Part shown: positions 16,475 through 34,400 of the stretch, piece after piece | Layout: each line of letters starts with the position of its first letter | Numbering within the stretch: position 1 is the first letter of the stretch | Origin: Campylobacteraceae bacterium | GTDB lineage: Bacteria; Campylobacterota; Campylobacteria; Campylobacterales; Sulfurovaceae | DNA length: 40,608 nucleotides | Reading direction: 5' to 3' | NCBI GenBank assembly: GCA_027056485.1 | Contig: JALUKQ010000026.1 | Location: 1 to 40,608 of the forward strand | Position numbers and translations under genes: made by a program | Notes under the pieces: model-generated | The model's input: the letters and a program-made list of their open reading frames with translations, nothing else | What the model was told of the DNA's origin: nothing | The model's database searches: none

Positions 16475-17188
16475 ATGGCAAAGAAAGTAAATAAAAAAAG
16501 AGCAGCGCTCTTAGAAAAAATAGAAGTAGAGAAAAAATATTCTGTTGAAGAAGCAACAAATCTTCTTCCTGAATTAAAATCAGCAAAGTTTGATGAAACT
16601 GTTGAGGTTGCACTAAATTTAAATGTTGATCCAAGACATGCAGACCAAATGCTTAGAGGTTCAGTTGTACTTCCAAATGGTACAGGTAAAGTTGTAAGAG
16701 TAGCAGTTTTTGCAAAAGATGATAAAGCTGATGAAGCAAAAGCAGCAGGTGCTGATTTAGTTGGTTCTGATGATTTAATTGATGCTATTAAGGATGGTAA
16801 CATTGATTTTGATACCGTAATTGCAACACCTAATATGATGGGAACATTAGGTAAAGTAGCAAGAATTTTAGGACCAAAAGGTTTAATGCCTAATCCTAAA
16901 ACTGGTACAGTAACTATGGATGTAGCTAAAGCTGTTACCGAAGCTAAAGGTGGGAAAGTTAACTTTAGAACAGACAAAAAAGGGAACATTCATGCTGGAA
17001 TAGGAAAAGTGAGTTTTGGTGCTGAAAAGATTAAAGAGAATTTTGAAACTTTTTTACAAACTATTAATAAAGCAAAACCAGCATCTGCTAAAGGTAGATA
17101 CATTCTTAATGGTGCATTATCATTAACTATGAGTCCAGCTGTAACACTTGATACAGCTGAACTTATGGATATCAAAGCAAAAGCGTAA
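16475..17188 (+). CDS. rplA: 50S ribosomal protein L1 (uL1)
   Basis: A 237-residue protein that forms the mobile L1 stalk near the E-site. The protein has the family segments [44 protein letters not shown] and the ending of the first domain. The ATG is preceded by GTGGAGAG. The length is close to that of E. coli (234). A GC-rich hairpin terminator follows 14 bases after the stop, and rplJ has its own promoter. Confidence 0.98.
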   Translation: MAKKVNKKRAALLEKIEVEKKYSVEEATNLLPELKSAKFDETVEVALNLNVDPRHADQMLRGSVVLPNGTGKVVRVAVFAKDDKADEAKAAGADLVGSDDLIDAIKDGNIDFDTVIATPNMMGTLGKVARILGPKGLMPNPKTGTVTMDVAKAVTEAKGGKVNFRTDKKGNIHAGIGKVSFGAEKIKENFETFLQTINKAKPASAKGRYILNGALSLTMSPAVTLDTAELMDIKAKA

Positions 17189-17201
17189 GCTTAAAGCTTA
17201 G

Positions 17202-17223
17202 GGCATCATTCCTGATGCCTTTT
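17202..17223 (+). terminator. Terminator after rplA
   Basis: GGCATCA (17202-17208) pairs with TGATGCC (17213-17219), loop TTCC, followed by TTTTCCTTT. It is a clear intrinsic terminator separating rplKA from rplJL. Confidence 0.8.
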
Positions 17224-17238
17224 CCTTTATGCTTGGCA

Positions 17239-17244
17239 TATAAT
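17239..17244 (+). promoter_or_regulatory. -10 element of the rplJL promoter
   Basis: TATAAT lies just after the rplA terminator. Transcription would begin near 17251 and give a leader of about 120 bases before rplJ. A clear -35 is not seen. Confidence 0.55.
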
Positions 17245-17267
17245 AATCTAGATTGAAGATAATTGGG

Positions 17268-17342
17268 GCGAAAGCTTAATAGATAACTTTGAAAAAAGTT
17301 TGTGAATAGAGAAGAAGTCAGGTTTAAACCTGATTCCTTCTC
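17268..17342 (+). promoter_or_regulatory. Ribosomal protein L10 leader
   Basis: The leader of rplJ contains two clear stems. AACTTT (17285-17290) pairs with AAAGTT (17295-17300) around a GAAA tetraloop. GAGAAG (17309-17314) pairs with CTTCTC (17337-17342), enclosing a second stem built on TCAGG and CCTGA. In many bacteria L10 with L7/L12 binds such a leader and represses rplJL. The identification rests on location and structure; a covariance-model match was not possible here. Confidence 0.6.
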
Positions 17343-17374
17343 CATTACCCTTTTAGAGATCGAAAGGAGAAAAA

Positions 17375-17857
17375 ATGACTAGAACTGAAAAAGAAGCTAT
17401 TGTTGCTGAACTATCAACATCTTTTGCTGATCAGGGTGCCGTAATTGTTTGTGATTACAAAGGTATGACTGTTGAAGCATTAGAGGGTGTTAGAGCATTA
17501 GCTAGAGAAAATGATGTTAATGTTAGAGTTGTGAAAAATACACTCGCAGGGATTGCACTTAAAAATGCAAACTGTGAAGAGTTAGAACTTCTTGAGAATA
17601 ACATCTTTATCTGGGGTGAAGATCAGATTGCTACATGTAAAGTGGCAGATAAATCTGCTATTGCTAACAAAGATAATTTTGCAATTAAAACTGGTGTAAT
17701 TGAGTCAAAAGTTGCTGAACTTACAACAATTGAAGCGATGGCTAAATTACCTGGTAGAGAAGAACTTCTTGGTATGTTACTTAATACTTGGAATGCTCCA
17801 GTACGTAACTTTACTATTGGTTTGCAAGCACTTGCAACTAAAAAAGAAGAAGAGTAG
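17375..17857 (+). CDS. rplJ: 50S ribosomal protein L10 (uL10)
   Basis: A 160-residue protein that holds the L7/L12 dimers on the ribosome stalk base. It begins MTRTEKEAIVAELSTSFADQ and has the conserved VCDYKGMTVEAL, RVVKNTLAGIAL and MLLNTWNAPVRNFTIGLQAL segments. A GAAAGGAG ribosome-binding site precedes the ATG. rplL begins 82 bases later. Its own leader makes it the likely feedback regulator of the pair. Confidence 0.98.
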   Translation: MTRTEKEAIVAELSTSFADQGAVIVCDYKGMTVEALEGVRALARENDVNVRVVKNTLAGIALKNANCEELELLENNIFIWGEDQIATCKVADKSAIANKDNFAIKTGVIESKVAELTTIEAMAKLPGREELLGMLLNTWNAPVRNFTIGLQALATKKEEE

Positions 17858-17939
17858 TTCAATATATTGAACAAAAAAAGAGTAACTATATGTTTACTCT
17901 TTATGAATAATAAAAATAGAATGATTAAAGGAATTAATT

Positions 17940-18308
17940 ATGGCAACAACTAAAGAAGACGTTTTAGAATTTATCTCAAATATGTCAGTACTTGAGCTTT
18001 CTGAGCTTGTAAAAGAATTTGAAGAGCATTTTGGTGTATCTGCACAAGCTACAGTAGTAGCAGGTGGTGGAGCAGTAGCAGAAGCAGCTGAGGAAAAAAC
18101 AGAATTTGACGTAGTACTTACAGATGCAGGTGCTAAGAAAATTAATGCTATTAAAGTAGTAAGAGCTATTACTGGTCTTGGGCTTAAAGAAGCTAAAGCA
18201 GCAGTTGAAGAAGCTCCAACAACTCTTAAAGAAGCTGTTTCAAAAGAAGAAGCTGAAGAGTTCAAAAAACAAATTGAAGAAGCTGGTGCTTCTTGTGAAC
18301 TTAAATAG
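17940..18308 (+). CDS. rplL: 50S ribosomal protein L7/L12 (bL12)
   Basis: A 122-residue stalk protein that recruits translation GTPases. The N-terminal dimerisation part is followed by an Ala/Gly/Val hinge ([16 protein letters not shown]) and the C-terminal domain with [18 protein letters not shown] and [15 protein letters not shown]. It ends SCELK. AAAGGA precedes the ATG. A 13-bp hairpin lies 18 bases after the stop. Confidence 0.98.
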   Translation: MATTKEDVLEFISNMSVLELSELVKEFEEHFGVSAQATVVAGGGAVAEAAEEKTEFDVVLTDAGAKKINAIKVVRAITGLGLKEAKAAVEEAPTTLKEAVSKEEAEEFKKQIEEAGASCELK

Positions 18309-18326
18309 GTTTTATTTAAATCACAC

Positions 18327-18355
18327 ATTTCAAATGAGCTTTGCTCATTTGAAAT
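18327..18355 (+). terminator. Strong hairpin after rplL (attenuator before rpoB)
   Basis: The 13 bases from 18327 (ATTTCAAATGAGC) pair perfectly with 18343-18355, loop TTT. The following sequence is ATTAAAATATTTC, not a solid T-run. It is probably a partial terminator or RNase site that reduces rpoBC relative to rplJL, as known at this junction in E. coli. Confidence 0.65.
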
Positions 18356-18382
18356 ATTAAAATATTTCAACTCTTTCTTCTA

Positions 18383-18432
18383 CTGCATTAGTAACAGTAG
18401 ATTATAACTCTTGTGCTGCATTAGTAACAGTA
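18383..18432 (+). repeat. Two 17-base direct repeats between rplL and rpoB
   Basis: CTGCATTAGTAACAGTA occurs at 18383-18399 and again at 18416-18432, so the starts are 33 bases apart, about three helical turns. Each copy holds a small inverted repeat (CTG...CAG), extended to TACTG...CAGTA in the first. Function unknown; a tandem binding site or a duplicated RNA hairpin would fit. Confidence 0.75.
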
Positions 18433-18484
18433 CAAAATCAAAAAACCATTATCAATTATAATTTATTTTAGATTTACTGATGAG

Positions 18485-18505
18485 CTATTGCGCAATAGTT
18501 TTTTT
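18485..18505 (+). terminator. Palindrome followed by seven T before rpoB
   Basis: CTATTG (18485-18490) and CAATAG (18493-18498) flank CG and are followed by TTTTTTT. This is a terminator-like element 52 bases before the rpoB ATG, the second between rplL and rpoB. It may be an attenuator for the polymerase genes. Confidence 0.6.
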
Positions 18506-18547
18506 GTATATCTATACATTCATATTAACATAAACATACTATAATAA

Positions 18548-27255
<8,708 letters not shown>

Positions 27256-27265
27256 TCTTTCTCTT

Positions 27266-27287
27266 GTAGGGACATATTTGTCCCTAC
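27266..27287 (+). terminator. Perfect hairpin after rpoC, REP-like
   Basis: GTAGGGACA (27266-27274) pairs with TGTCCCTAC (27279-27287), loop TATT. The stem is perfect but the following CTTCTAAATTCC is a poor T-run. It probably ends or stabilises the rpoBC transcript and also stands between two converging genes. Similar arms recur at 27757-27785. Confidence 0.6.
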
Positions 27288-27290
27288 CTT

Positions 27291-27473
27291 CTAAATTCCT
27301 TCCATCTTTTTAGCATTAAAACTTATAAGATTTTCTCCTAAAAATTTAAACTCTAACTCTATAGGTCTACAACAGACTTCGCAATCTTCTACATAATCAG
27401 AGCTCTCTTCTTGGCTATCAAGTATCATTGAGATTTGTTCCCAACAGTATGGACAGGTAAAAAAATGTTCCAT
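27291..27473 (-). CDS. CPXCG-type cysteine-rich small protein
   Basis: A 60-residue protein starting MEHFFTCPYCWEQISMILD. It has the Cys7-Pro-Tyr-Cys10 pair and a second cysteine cluster (Cys31, Cys34, Cys35 in DCEVCCRPIEL), matching the small Cys-rich CPXCG family thought to bind zinc. The function is unknown. Its ATG overlaps the stop of the membrane-protein gene upstream on the same strand by one base, so the two are probably translated together. It converges on rpoC, whose terminator hairpin lies just beyond its stop. Confidence 0.88.
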   Translation of the reverse strand: MEHFFTCPYCWEQISMILDSQEESSDYVEDCEVCCRPIELEFKFLGENLISFNAKKMEGI

Positions 27474-27694
27474 TATTTTTCCTTCTTTTTTAACAAAGCT
27501 CCAAGCCAGTTAGTAACCTGACAGCCATTATAACATTGCCCGGCTCTTTGGGCTTTTGTTTGTCGTATGTTGTTTATGAGTAAGAGTACAAAGCCTAAGG
27601 CAATGATGATTTGAATACCTGCAGTCAGCCAGTTATGAGCCATAAGATTAGATACTCCTAACCCTAGCATAATAATAGTAATAATAAGACACAT
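27473..27694 (-). CDS. Small membrane protein with two hydrophobic segments
   Basis: A 73-residue protein with two predicted membrane segments (MCLIITIIMLGLGVSNLM and WLTAGIQIIIALGFVLLLI) and a basic C-terminal tail holding Cys-Tyr-Asn-Gly-Cys, then KKKEK. No catalytic motif is seen and I do not recognise the family with certainty; small proteins of this build are often annotated DUF2892-like. It forms a two-gene unit with the CPXCG-type protein downstream, by a TAATG overlap. The CXXXC near the end could bind a metal or form a disulfide, but this is speculation. Confidence 0.75.
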   Translation of the reverse strand: MCLIITIIMLGLGVSNLMAHNWLTAGIQIIIALGFVLLLINNIRQTKAQRAGQCYNGCQVTNWLGALLKKKEK

Positions 27695-27754
27695 GAGTAG
27701 CTCCTTTGATTTTTGATTTAGTATAGCAGGTTGTTTTTAAGGTTTGCTATCATG

Positions 27755-27787
27755 TATAGGGACAAGCACATGGGGATTATCCCTACA
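27755..27787. repeat. Imperfect REP-like palindrome upstream of the str operon
   Basis: TAGGGA (27757-27762) pairs with TCCCTA (27780-27785), with GT and AC around them. The arms share TAGGGACA/TCCCTAC with the hairpin at 27266-27287. Both may be decayed copies of one repeat family. Other sequence between 27695 and 27871 shows no gene; it is AT-rich and separates the divergent small genes from rpsL. Confidence 0.4.
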
Positions 27788-27871
27788 GCGTTTTAACATA
27801 TCATGAATATAATATTAAAAAATATAATCTCTAAAACACCCATTTTTATTAACCTCTTAAATTAACCCTTC

Positions 27872-27907
27872 CGAAATCATATTTCGTAAAGATTATTTGG
27901 GTATAAT
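27872..27907 (+). promoter_or_regulatory. str operon promoter with an inverted repeat at the -35 position
   Basis: TATAAT (27902-27907) is the -10. Where the -35 would lie there is an inverted repeat, CGAAAT (27872-27877) CAT ATTTCG (27881-27886), that could be an operator or just chance in AT-rich DNA. The expected transcript starts near 27914, about 93 bases before rpsL. Confidence 0.55.
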
Positions 27908-27923
27908 ATGCACCATTTTCTAT

Positions 27924-27976
27924 GCATGGAAGCCCCGAAAATACGTTTAAATGACGTTTTTTCGGGACTTTCATGT
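27924..27976 (+). promoter_or_regulatory. Long leader hairpin of the str operon
   Basis: The core pairs CCCGAAAA (27934-27941) with TTTTCGGG (27959-27966), and ACGT (27943-27946) with ACGT (27954-27957), with a T-T mismatch and a 7-base loop. Outside, CATG and AAG (27925-27932) pair with CTT and CATG (27968-27975), with a G-T wobble and a C-A mismatch. Almost the whole region after the expected transcription start folds into one stem. It lies 31 bases before the rpsL start; S7 or S12 feedback or RNA stability are possible roles. Confidence 0.6.
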
Positions 27977-28006
27977 CCAGATTTTAATTCAAATAAAGGA
28001 ATTGTA

Positions 28007-28378
28007 TTGCCTACAATTAATCAATTAGTTCGTAAAGAACGTAAAAAGCAAGTGAAAAAATCAAAATCACCTGCATTAGTAAACTGTCCTCAAAGAAGAG
28101 GTGTATGTACTAGAGTTTATACAACAACTCCAAAAAAACCTAACTCAGCTTTAAGAAAAGTTGCAAAAGTTAGATTGACAAGTGGATTTGAAGTTATTTC
28201 ATATATCGGTGGAGAGGGTCACAACCTTCAAGAGCACTCAATCGTACTTGTACGTGGTGGTAGAATCAAAGATTTACCTGGTGTAAAATATCATATCGTT
28301 CGTGGTGCATTGGATGCATCTGGTGTTAACGGTAGAAAAGTTGCTAGATCTAAATACGGTACTAAAAAACCTAAATAA
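28007..28378 (+). CDS. rpsL: 30S ribosomal protein S12 (uS12), TTG start
   Basis: A 123-residue decoding-centre protein. The true start is a TTG at 28007: the residues that follow are [13 protein letters not shown], the standard N-terminus, and AAAGGA (27995-28000) lies six bases upstream. A longer frame from 27908 would add 33 residues absent from all S12 proteins and would cover the leader hairpin. Conserved [13 protein letters not shown] and [14 protein letters not shown] keep Lys43 and Lys88, the residues commonly changed in streptomycin resistance. It is followed by rpsG after 161 bases of AT-rich sequence. Confidence 0.95.
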   Translation: MPTINQLVRKERKKQVKKSKSPALVNCPQRRGVCTRVYTTTPKKPNSALRKVAKVRLTSGFEVISYIGGEGHNLQEHSIVLVRGGRIKDLPGVKYHIVRGALDASGVNGRKVARSKYGTKKPK

Positions 28379-28509
28379 TCGAAAGATTTTTTAAAACTTA
28401 GTTATATTTAAAAAGAGTGTGAGCTTTGAAATAGGCTTTAAACAGTTTTTATCAAAATATCTTTAAATAGATAACCTTAGGGGATAAAAATTGAGTAAAT
28501 CAATAGTAG

Positions 28510-29007
<498 letters not shown>

Positions 29008-29018
29008 GGGACTAAGTT

Positions 29019-31106
29019 ATGGCAAGAACACACAAACTCGAAGACGTTAGAAACATTGGTATTGCAGCACACATTGATGCTGGTAAAACAACAACAACTG
29101 AAAGAATTCTTTTCTACACAGGTGTTGAGCATAAAATTGGTGAAGTTCATGATGGTGCAGCAACAATGGACTGGATGGAGCAAGAGCAAGAGAGAGGTAT
29201 TACTATTACTTCTGCTGCTACTACTTGTGAGTGGTTAGGTAAGCAAATTAACATTATTGATACTCCAGGTCACGTTGACTTTACTATTGAAGTTGAGCGT
29301 TCTATGAGAGTTCTTGATGGTGCTGTTTCAGTATTTTGTGCTGTTGGTGGGGTCCAACCACAATCAGAAACAGTTTGGAGACAAAGAAATAGATATGGTG
29401 TACCATCTCTAGTATTTGTTAACAAAATGGACAGAACTGGTGCTGACTTTTTAGAAGTTGAGAGACAGATTAGAGACAGACTTAAAGGGAATCCACTTGT
29501 AATCCAACTTCCAATTGGAGCTGAAGAGAACTTCGAAGGTGTAGTTGACTTGGTAAAAATGAAAGAAGTGGTATGGGATCAAGATGCTGCAATGGGTTCT
29601 AACTACCACGTACAAGATATCCGTCCTGAGCTTCAAGATCAAGCTGATGAGTTTAGAGAAAAGCTTATTGAAGGTATTTCTGAAGTAGATGGTAATGAAG
29701 AGCTTATGGAAAAATACATGGAAGGTGAAGAGCTCACTGAGGATGAGATTGTAGCAGGTATTAAGTCTGCAACTATTGGTATGCATGTTGTACCAATGCT
29801 TCCAGGTACTGCATTTAAAAATAAAGGTGTTCAAACACTTCTTGATGCTGTTGTTGCTTACCTTCCTTCACCGGTTGAAGCACCTGCTATTAAGGGTACT
29901 GAAATGGATGATGAAGATGCTGAAGTTACTGTAGAGTCTACAGATGATGGTGCATTTGCTTCATTGGCATTTAAAATTATGACTGACCCATTTGTTGGTC
30001 AGTTGACATTTATTCGTGTTTATCGTGGTTCTTTAGAGTCAGGGTCTTATGTTCATAACTCAACAAAAGACAAAAAAGAGAGAATCGGTAGAATCATGAA
30101 AATGCATGCTATCAAAAGAGAAGAAGTTGCTGAAATTTATGCTGGTGAAATTGGTGCTGTTGTTGGTCTTAAGTCTACAACTACTGGTGATACACTATGT
30201 GATGCTTCAGATAAAGTTGTTCTTGAAAGAATGGATTTCCCAGATCCAGTTATCTCTGTTGCTGTTGAGCCAAAAACAAAAGCTGACCAAGAAAAAATGG
30301 GACTTGCTCTAGGTAAACTAGCAGCAGAAGATCCATCTTTCCGTGTTGCAACTGATGAAGAATCTGGTCAAACTATTATTTCAGGAATGGGTGAACTTCA
30401 CCTTGAGATTCTTGTAGATAGAATGAAGAGAGAATTCAAAGTTGAAGCTGAAGTTGGTGCTCCACAAGTTTCTTACCGTGAGACTATTAGAGATGCTGTA
30501 GAGCAAGAGTATAAATATGCTAAACAGTCTGGTGGACGTGGACAGTTTGGTCATGTTTACCTTAAAATTGAGCCACAAGAAGCTGGTTTTGGTTACGAAT
30601 TTGTTGACGAAGTTAAAGGTGGGGTGATTCCAAAAGAGTTTATTAAGCCTGTTGATAAGGGTATTCAAGAAGCAATGGCTAGAGGTATTCAAGCTGGTTA
30701 TCCTGTTGAAGATGTTAAGGTAACAGTATATGATGGTTCTTACCATGATGTCGATTCATCTGAAATGGCATTTAAACTTGCTGCATCAATGGGATTCAGA
30801 GAGGGTTGTAAAAAAGCTAACCCTGTTATTCTTGAGCCAATGATGAAGGTTGAAGTTGAAGTACCAGAAGACTTTATGGGAGATGTTATTGGTGATATCT
30901 CTAAAAGACGTGGTATTGTTCGTGGTATGGGTGATAGAGCTGGATCTAAGATTGTTGATGCATTTGTACCACTTTCAGAGATGTTTGGTTACTCAACAGA
31001 CCTACGTTCAATGACTCAAGGTCGTGCAACATATGCTATGGAGTTTGATCACTATGATGAAGTACCACAAAATGTTGCTAAAGAAATTATTGAGAAGAGA
31101 AACTAA
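29019..31106 (+). CDS. fusA: Elongation factor G
   Basis: A 695-residue translocase GTPase. The G-domain shows [36 protein letters not shown] and NKMDRTGAD. Domain IV has the [15 protein letters not shown] segment and the C-terminal domain ends [16 protein letters not shown] and [19 protein letters not shown]. The length equals that of other bacteria (about 690-704). It completes rpsL-rpsG-fusA, and a strong terminator follows at 31129. In most proteobacteria a tuf copy follows fusA, but here it does not. Confidence 0.98.
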   Translation: MARTHKLEDVRNIGIAAHIDAGKTTTTERILFYTGVEHKIGEVHDGAATMDWMEQEQERGITITSAATTCEWLGKQINIIDTPGHVDFTIEVERSMRVLDGAVSVFCAVGGVQPQSETVWRQRNRYGVPSLVFVNKMDRTGADFLEVERQIRDRLKGNPLVIQLPIGAEENFEGVVDLVKMKEVVWDQDAAMGSNYHVQDIRPELQDQADEFREKLIEGISEVDGNEELMEKYMEGEELTEDEIVAGIKSATIGMHVVPMLPGTAFKNKGVQTLLDAVVAYLPSPVEAPAIKGTEMDDEDAEVTVESTDDGAFASLAFKIMTDPFVGQLTFIRVYRGSLESGSYVHNSTKDKKERIGRIMKMHAIKREEVAEIYAGEIGAVVGLKSTTTGDTLCDASDKVVLERMDFPDPVISVAVEPKTKADQEKMGLALGKLAAEDPSFRVATDEESGQTIISGMGELHLEILVDRMKREFKVEAEVGAPQVSYRETIRDAVEQEYKYAKQSGGRGQFGHVYLKIEPQEAGFGYEFVDEVKGGVIPKEFIKPVDKGIQEAMARGIQAGYPVEDVKVTVYDGSYHDVDSSEMAFKLAASMGFREGCKKANPVILEPMMKVEVEVPEDFMGDVIGDISKRRGIVRGMGDRAGSKIVDAFVPLSEMFGYSTDLRSMTQGRATYAMEFDHYDEVPQNVAKEIIEKRN

Positions 31107-31128
31107 GGTTTTTCTCTCTACTCTTTTT

Positions 31129-31160
31129 ACTTTAGAAGGACTTTCCTTCTAAAGTTTTTC
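31129..31160 (+). terminator. Terminator of the str operon
   Basis: ACTTTAGAAGGA (31129-31140) pairs perfectly with TCCTTCTAAAGT (31144-31155), loop CTT, followed by TTTTC and a T-rich stretch. It is 22 bases after the fusA stop and ends the ribosomal part of the window. Confidence 0.85.
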
Positions 31161-31431
31161 TTTTTAATTCCTCCTTTTCTTATTCAAAATAATTTATTTA
31201 CATTAAAAAAAATTCTACATTTGCTATAATATTAAAATTTTATTAAATTATATATATAATTACCATTATTAAATAAATAATAAGATAAAATATAATTTAA
31301 AATAAAAATTAGATAATTATTTTATATAATTAATAATATTTAAGAAAAATCATTAACTATAAATGTTAATATATGTTATAGCTAATAAAATATAACTATT
31401 TTTAGCATAATGTCAATATCAAGGAGAGAAA
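31161..31431 (+). promoter_or_regulatory. Extremely AT-rich promoter region of the surface-protein gene
   Basis: A 271-base gap with very few G or C bases. It holds an extended -10, TGCTATAAT (31222-31230), and a second weaker CATAAT near 31405-31410, then AAGGAG before the ATG at 31432. The first would give a leader of about 195 bases. The composition suits H-NS-like silencing or upstream-element binding, but no such protein is encoded here. Confidence 0.5.
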
Positions 31432-34400
31432 ATGGAAAAGATTAGAAATATAATATTACTTATAGTAACAATGACTTTAAATACCTTTGCTCAAGTAGGT
31501 TATGCTAATGTAGATATGTCTAATGCAGAAGCAAAAATAGACAAGTTAGCATCTAGTAAATATGCAAAATCTACAAAACCTAAAGTATCATTGGGAAATC
31601 ATATTTGGTTTGACCATAATGCGAATGGAGTGCAAGATTTAGGTGAACTAGGTATTTATGGAGTTGAGTTAAAACTTTATGATAATGCTAACTGTACAGG
31701 TAATGTTATATCAACTACACAGAGTTCAGATGTTGGGTATTATAGTTTTACTAATATTTCTGAGAGTACAGATAAGTACTGTATAGCAGTTGTTTATCCT
31801 GAACATTGGACACATACTATTTTACATAAAGGAGATGATAGAACTATAGACTCCGATGTAATTACTATGAATGATACAATGGGTAAAATAGAAAATATTG
31901 AATTGATGAAGAGTTATACAAGTTTAGATATTGGACTTCATCATAAAGATAAGAGTTGTCAGGTTCCTACTTTAAAGGTTGGTTCAACTGGAATCTATGA
32001 CAGTAGTAGTTCTTGGGCAAAAAGAGCTTCACTTGACGTAGAGTTTAAAAATGTTGTAGCAAGTGGATTTTGTCATGAGTATACAAATCCTGGACCAGAT
32101 AAGGGTGAAAGTTATTCTGTTCACTTAAAAGATAGATTAGGTTTCACTGATGCACAAAGAGACAAACTCTCAAGAACTTTTAGATTTATGAGTGACCCTG
32201 AAATTATAACATTGATTGAGCAGACTTTTAATCCAAGTGATAGAGATTATTGGTTTAATGTAGTGTCTGAATCATTTGTTTGGTATTACGCTGACTGGAA
32301 TAATGATTTTTCTAAAATAGAGAACTATATAGATAATAGCTGGTTCTCTGAAAACCTTACAGAAGCAGAAAATGCCTCTTTAAAAAGAATATCACAATTA
32401 ATTATTAATAAAATAGAAGGCTTAAACGGAGAAGTTAAATATGAACCTATGAAAGTTTACTACCTCTGGAATGAAGATAATGATACTCATCAAGATATTA
32501 TCGTTCCTGAGACATTGATAGTGCCAAAGCAGAGTGAGTGTACTGCTCCTGTTGCTACGGCAGAGTTAGGAAATTTTGTCTGGTTTGATGCAGATAGAAA
32601 TGGTAAGCAAAATAATGGAGAAGCTGGTTTAAAAGATATTAAAGTTGAACTTTATAGCAATGATACACTGATTAATAGTACAACTTCTGATGTAAATGGA
32701 GCTTATACTTTTTCTGCTTTAGAAGCTGGAGAGTATAGCTTGAAATTTTTTGCTAAAAATGGTTGGAGTATAACCACACAAAATGCAGATGGTGTATCTG
32801 CTTCATTAAATTCTGATGCTGATAAAACTACAGGAAAAACAGAAGCGTTAACACTCAATGATGGAGATAAAAACTTTGATATTGATGTAGGGATGTATAT
32901 AACACCTAAACCAGCTATTACAATTACCAAAGAGACCAATGGTGGTAAGGTAGATAATATTGTTGAAGGTGATATTGTCACTTGGACGTATGTTGTTACC
33001 AATACTGGGAATGAACCTCTTTCTAGTCTTGTCATTACGGATAACAAAGAGGGTACGGTTTCTGATTGTAAGGGTGATGGTTCACTAGAGACACTTAACC
33101 CTACAAAGAGTATCACTTGTACTAAAGTGGGAACGGCTATTTTAGGGGCATATGAAAACTCTGTGACCGTTGTAGCTTCTGCTGACAGTGTGGAAGTTCA
33201 TGACAGTGCTAAAAGCTCATATGTGGGTAAAGATGCTCCTGTCTTAACAGGTTCTATTGGTGATTATGTTTGGCTGGACTCTAATCATAATGGTATACAA
33301 GATGCTAATGAATTAGCATTAAGTGGTATAGTTGTTAAACTTTTTGATAAGAGTGGTAAAGAGAAAGCTGTTACTAAAACAGATGCTTTTGGTAAATATA
33401 ACTTTGCAGATGTTGTAGCAGGTAAGTATTACATAGAGTTTACACTTCCTAGTGGATATACCGTAACTACTCAAGATAAAGGTGATGACTCTTTAGATTC
33501 AGATGCAGATAGAAAAGGTAAAACAGCTCTTTTTTCTTTGAGTGCTGGAGAAAATAAAGAGAGTATTGATATGGGACTTACCCCAATGTTGGTTGAGTTA
33601 GGAAACCGTGTTTGGTATGATACAAATAGAAATGGTATACAAGATGCAGATGAAAAGAAGAGTATTGCTGATATAACGGTAAAGCTATATAAAGAGGGTG
33701 GGGAGTTTGTTAAAGAGACAAAAACTCGTGCTTCTGGATATTATGCTTTTAAAGATTTAATAGCAGGTGATTACTATGTTGTTTTTGAAGTGCCAAATAA
33801 TTATAAAGTAAGTCCTCAAAATATTGGTACCAATGAGAGTGATGACTCTGATGCCAACCCTACAACTGGAAAAACAGATATTATAAAACTTATCGCTGGA
33901 ATAGATAATAGAACAGTGGATATGGGTCTATATCAAGAGGCTGCAAAAGTTGGTGATAGAGTATGGTATGATGCTAACAAGAATGGTATTCAAGATGCTG
34001 GAGAGAACGGTGTAGGTGATGTAACTGTTCAGCTATATTTTGCAGGTGATTCAGAACCGACTGAAACTACGAAAACATCGGTAAATGGTATCTATCTGTT
34101 TGATGATTTAGTACCTGCTGATTATTATATTGTATTTACAGCTCCTGCTGGATATACGATTACAGAAGCAAATAGAGGAGATGATACAAAAGATTCAGAT
34201 GCTGATAGTAGTGGTAGAACAGATAACTTTACCCTACTTGCAGGGACACAAAACTCTACAATTGATATGGGTGTTTACCAAAATGTGGTAAGTCTTGGAG
34301 ATAAAGTTTGGTTGGATGCTAACCATGATGGACTACAAGATATAGGTGAAACAGGTGTAAGAGATGTAAAAGTTACGATTCATAGTGAGACTAATGATTT

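Noticed and set aside
16417-16989. A 190-residue minus-strand open frame
   Set aside because: It lies wholly antisense to rplA and its leader, with low-complexity Ser/Ala-rich translation and no ribosome-binding site.
18540-18545. TATAAT as the rpoB promoter
   Set aside because: It is 11 bases before the ATG, so transcription would begin at or near the start codon, leaving no room for the ribosome-binding site.
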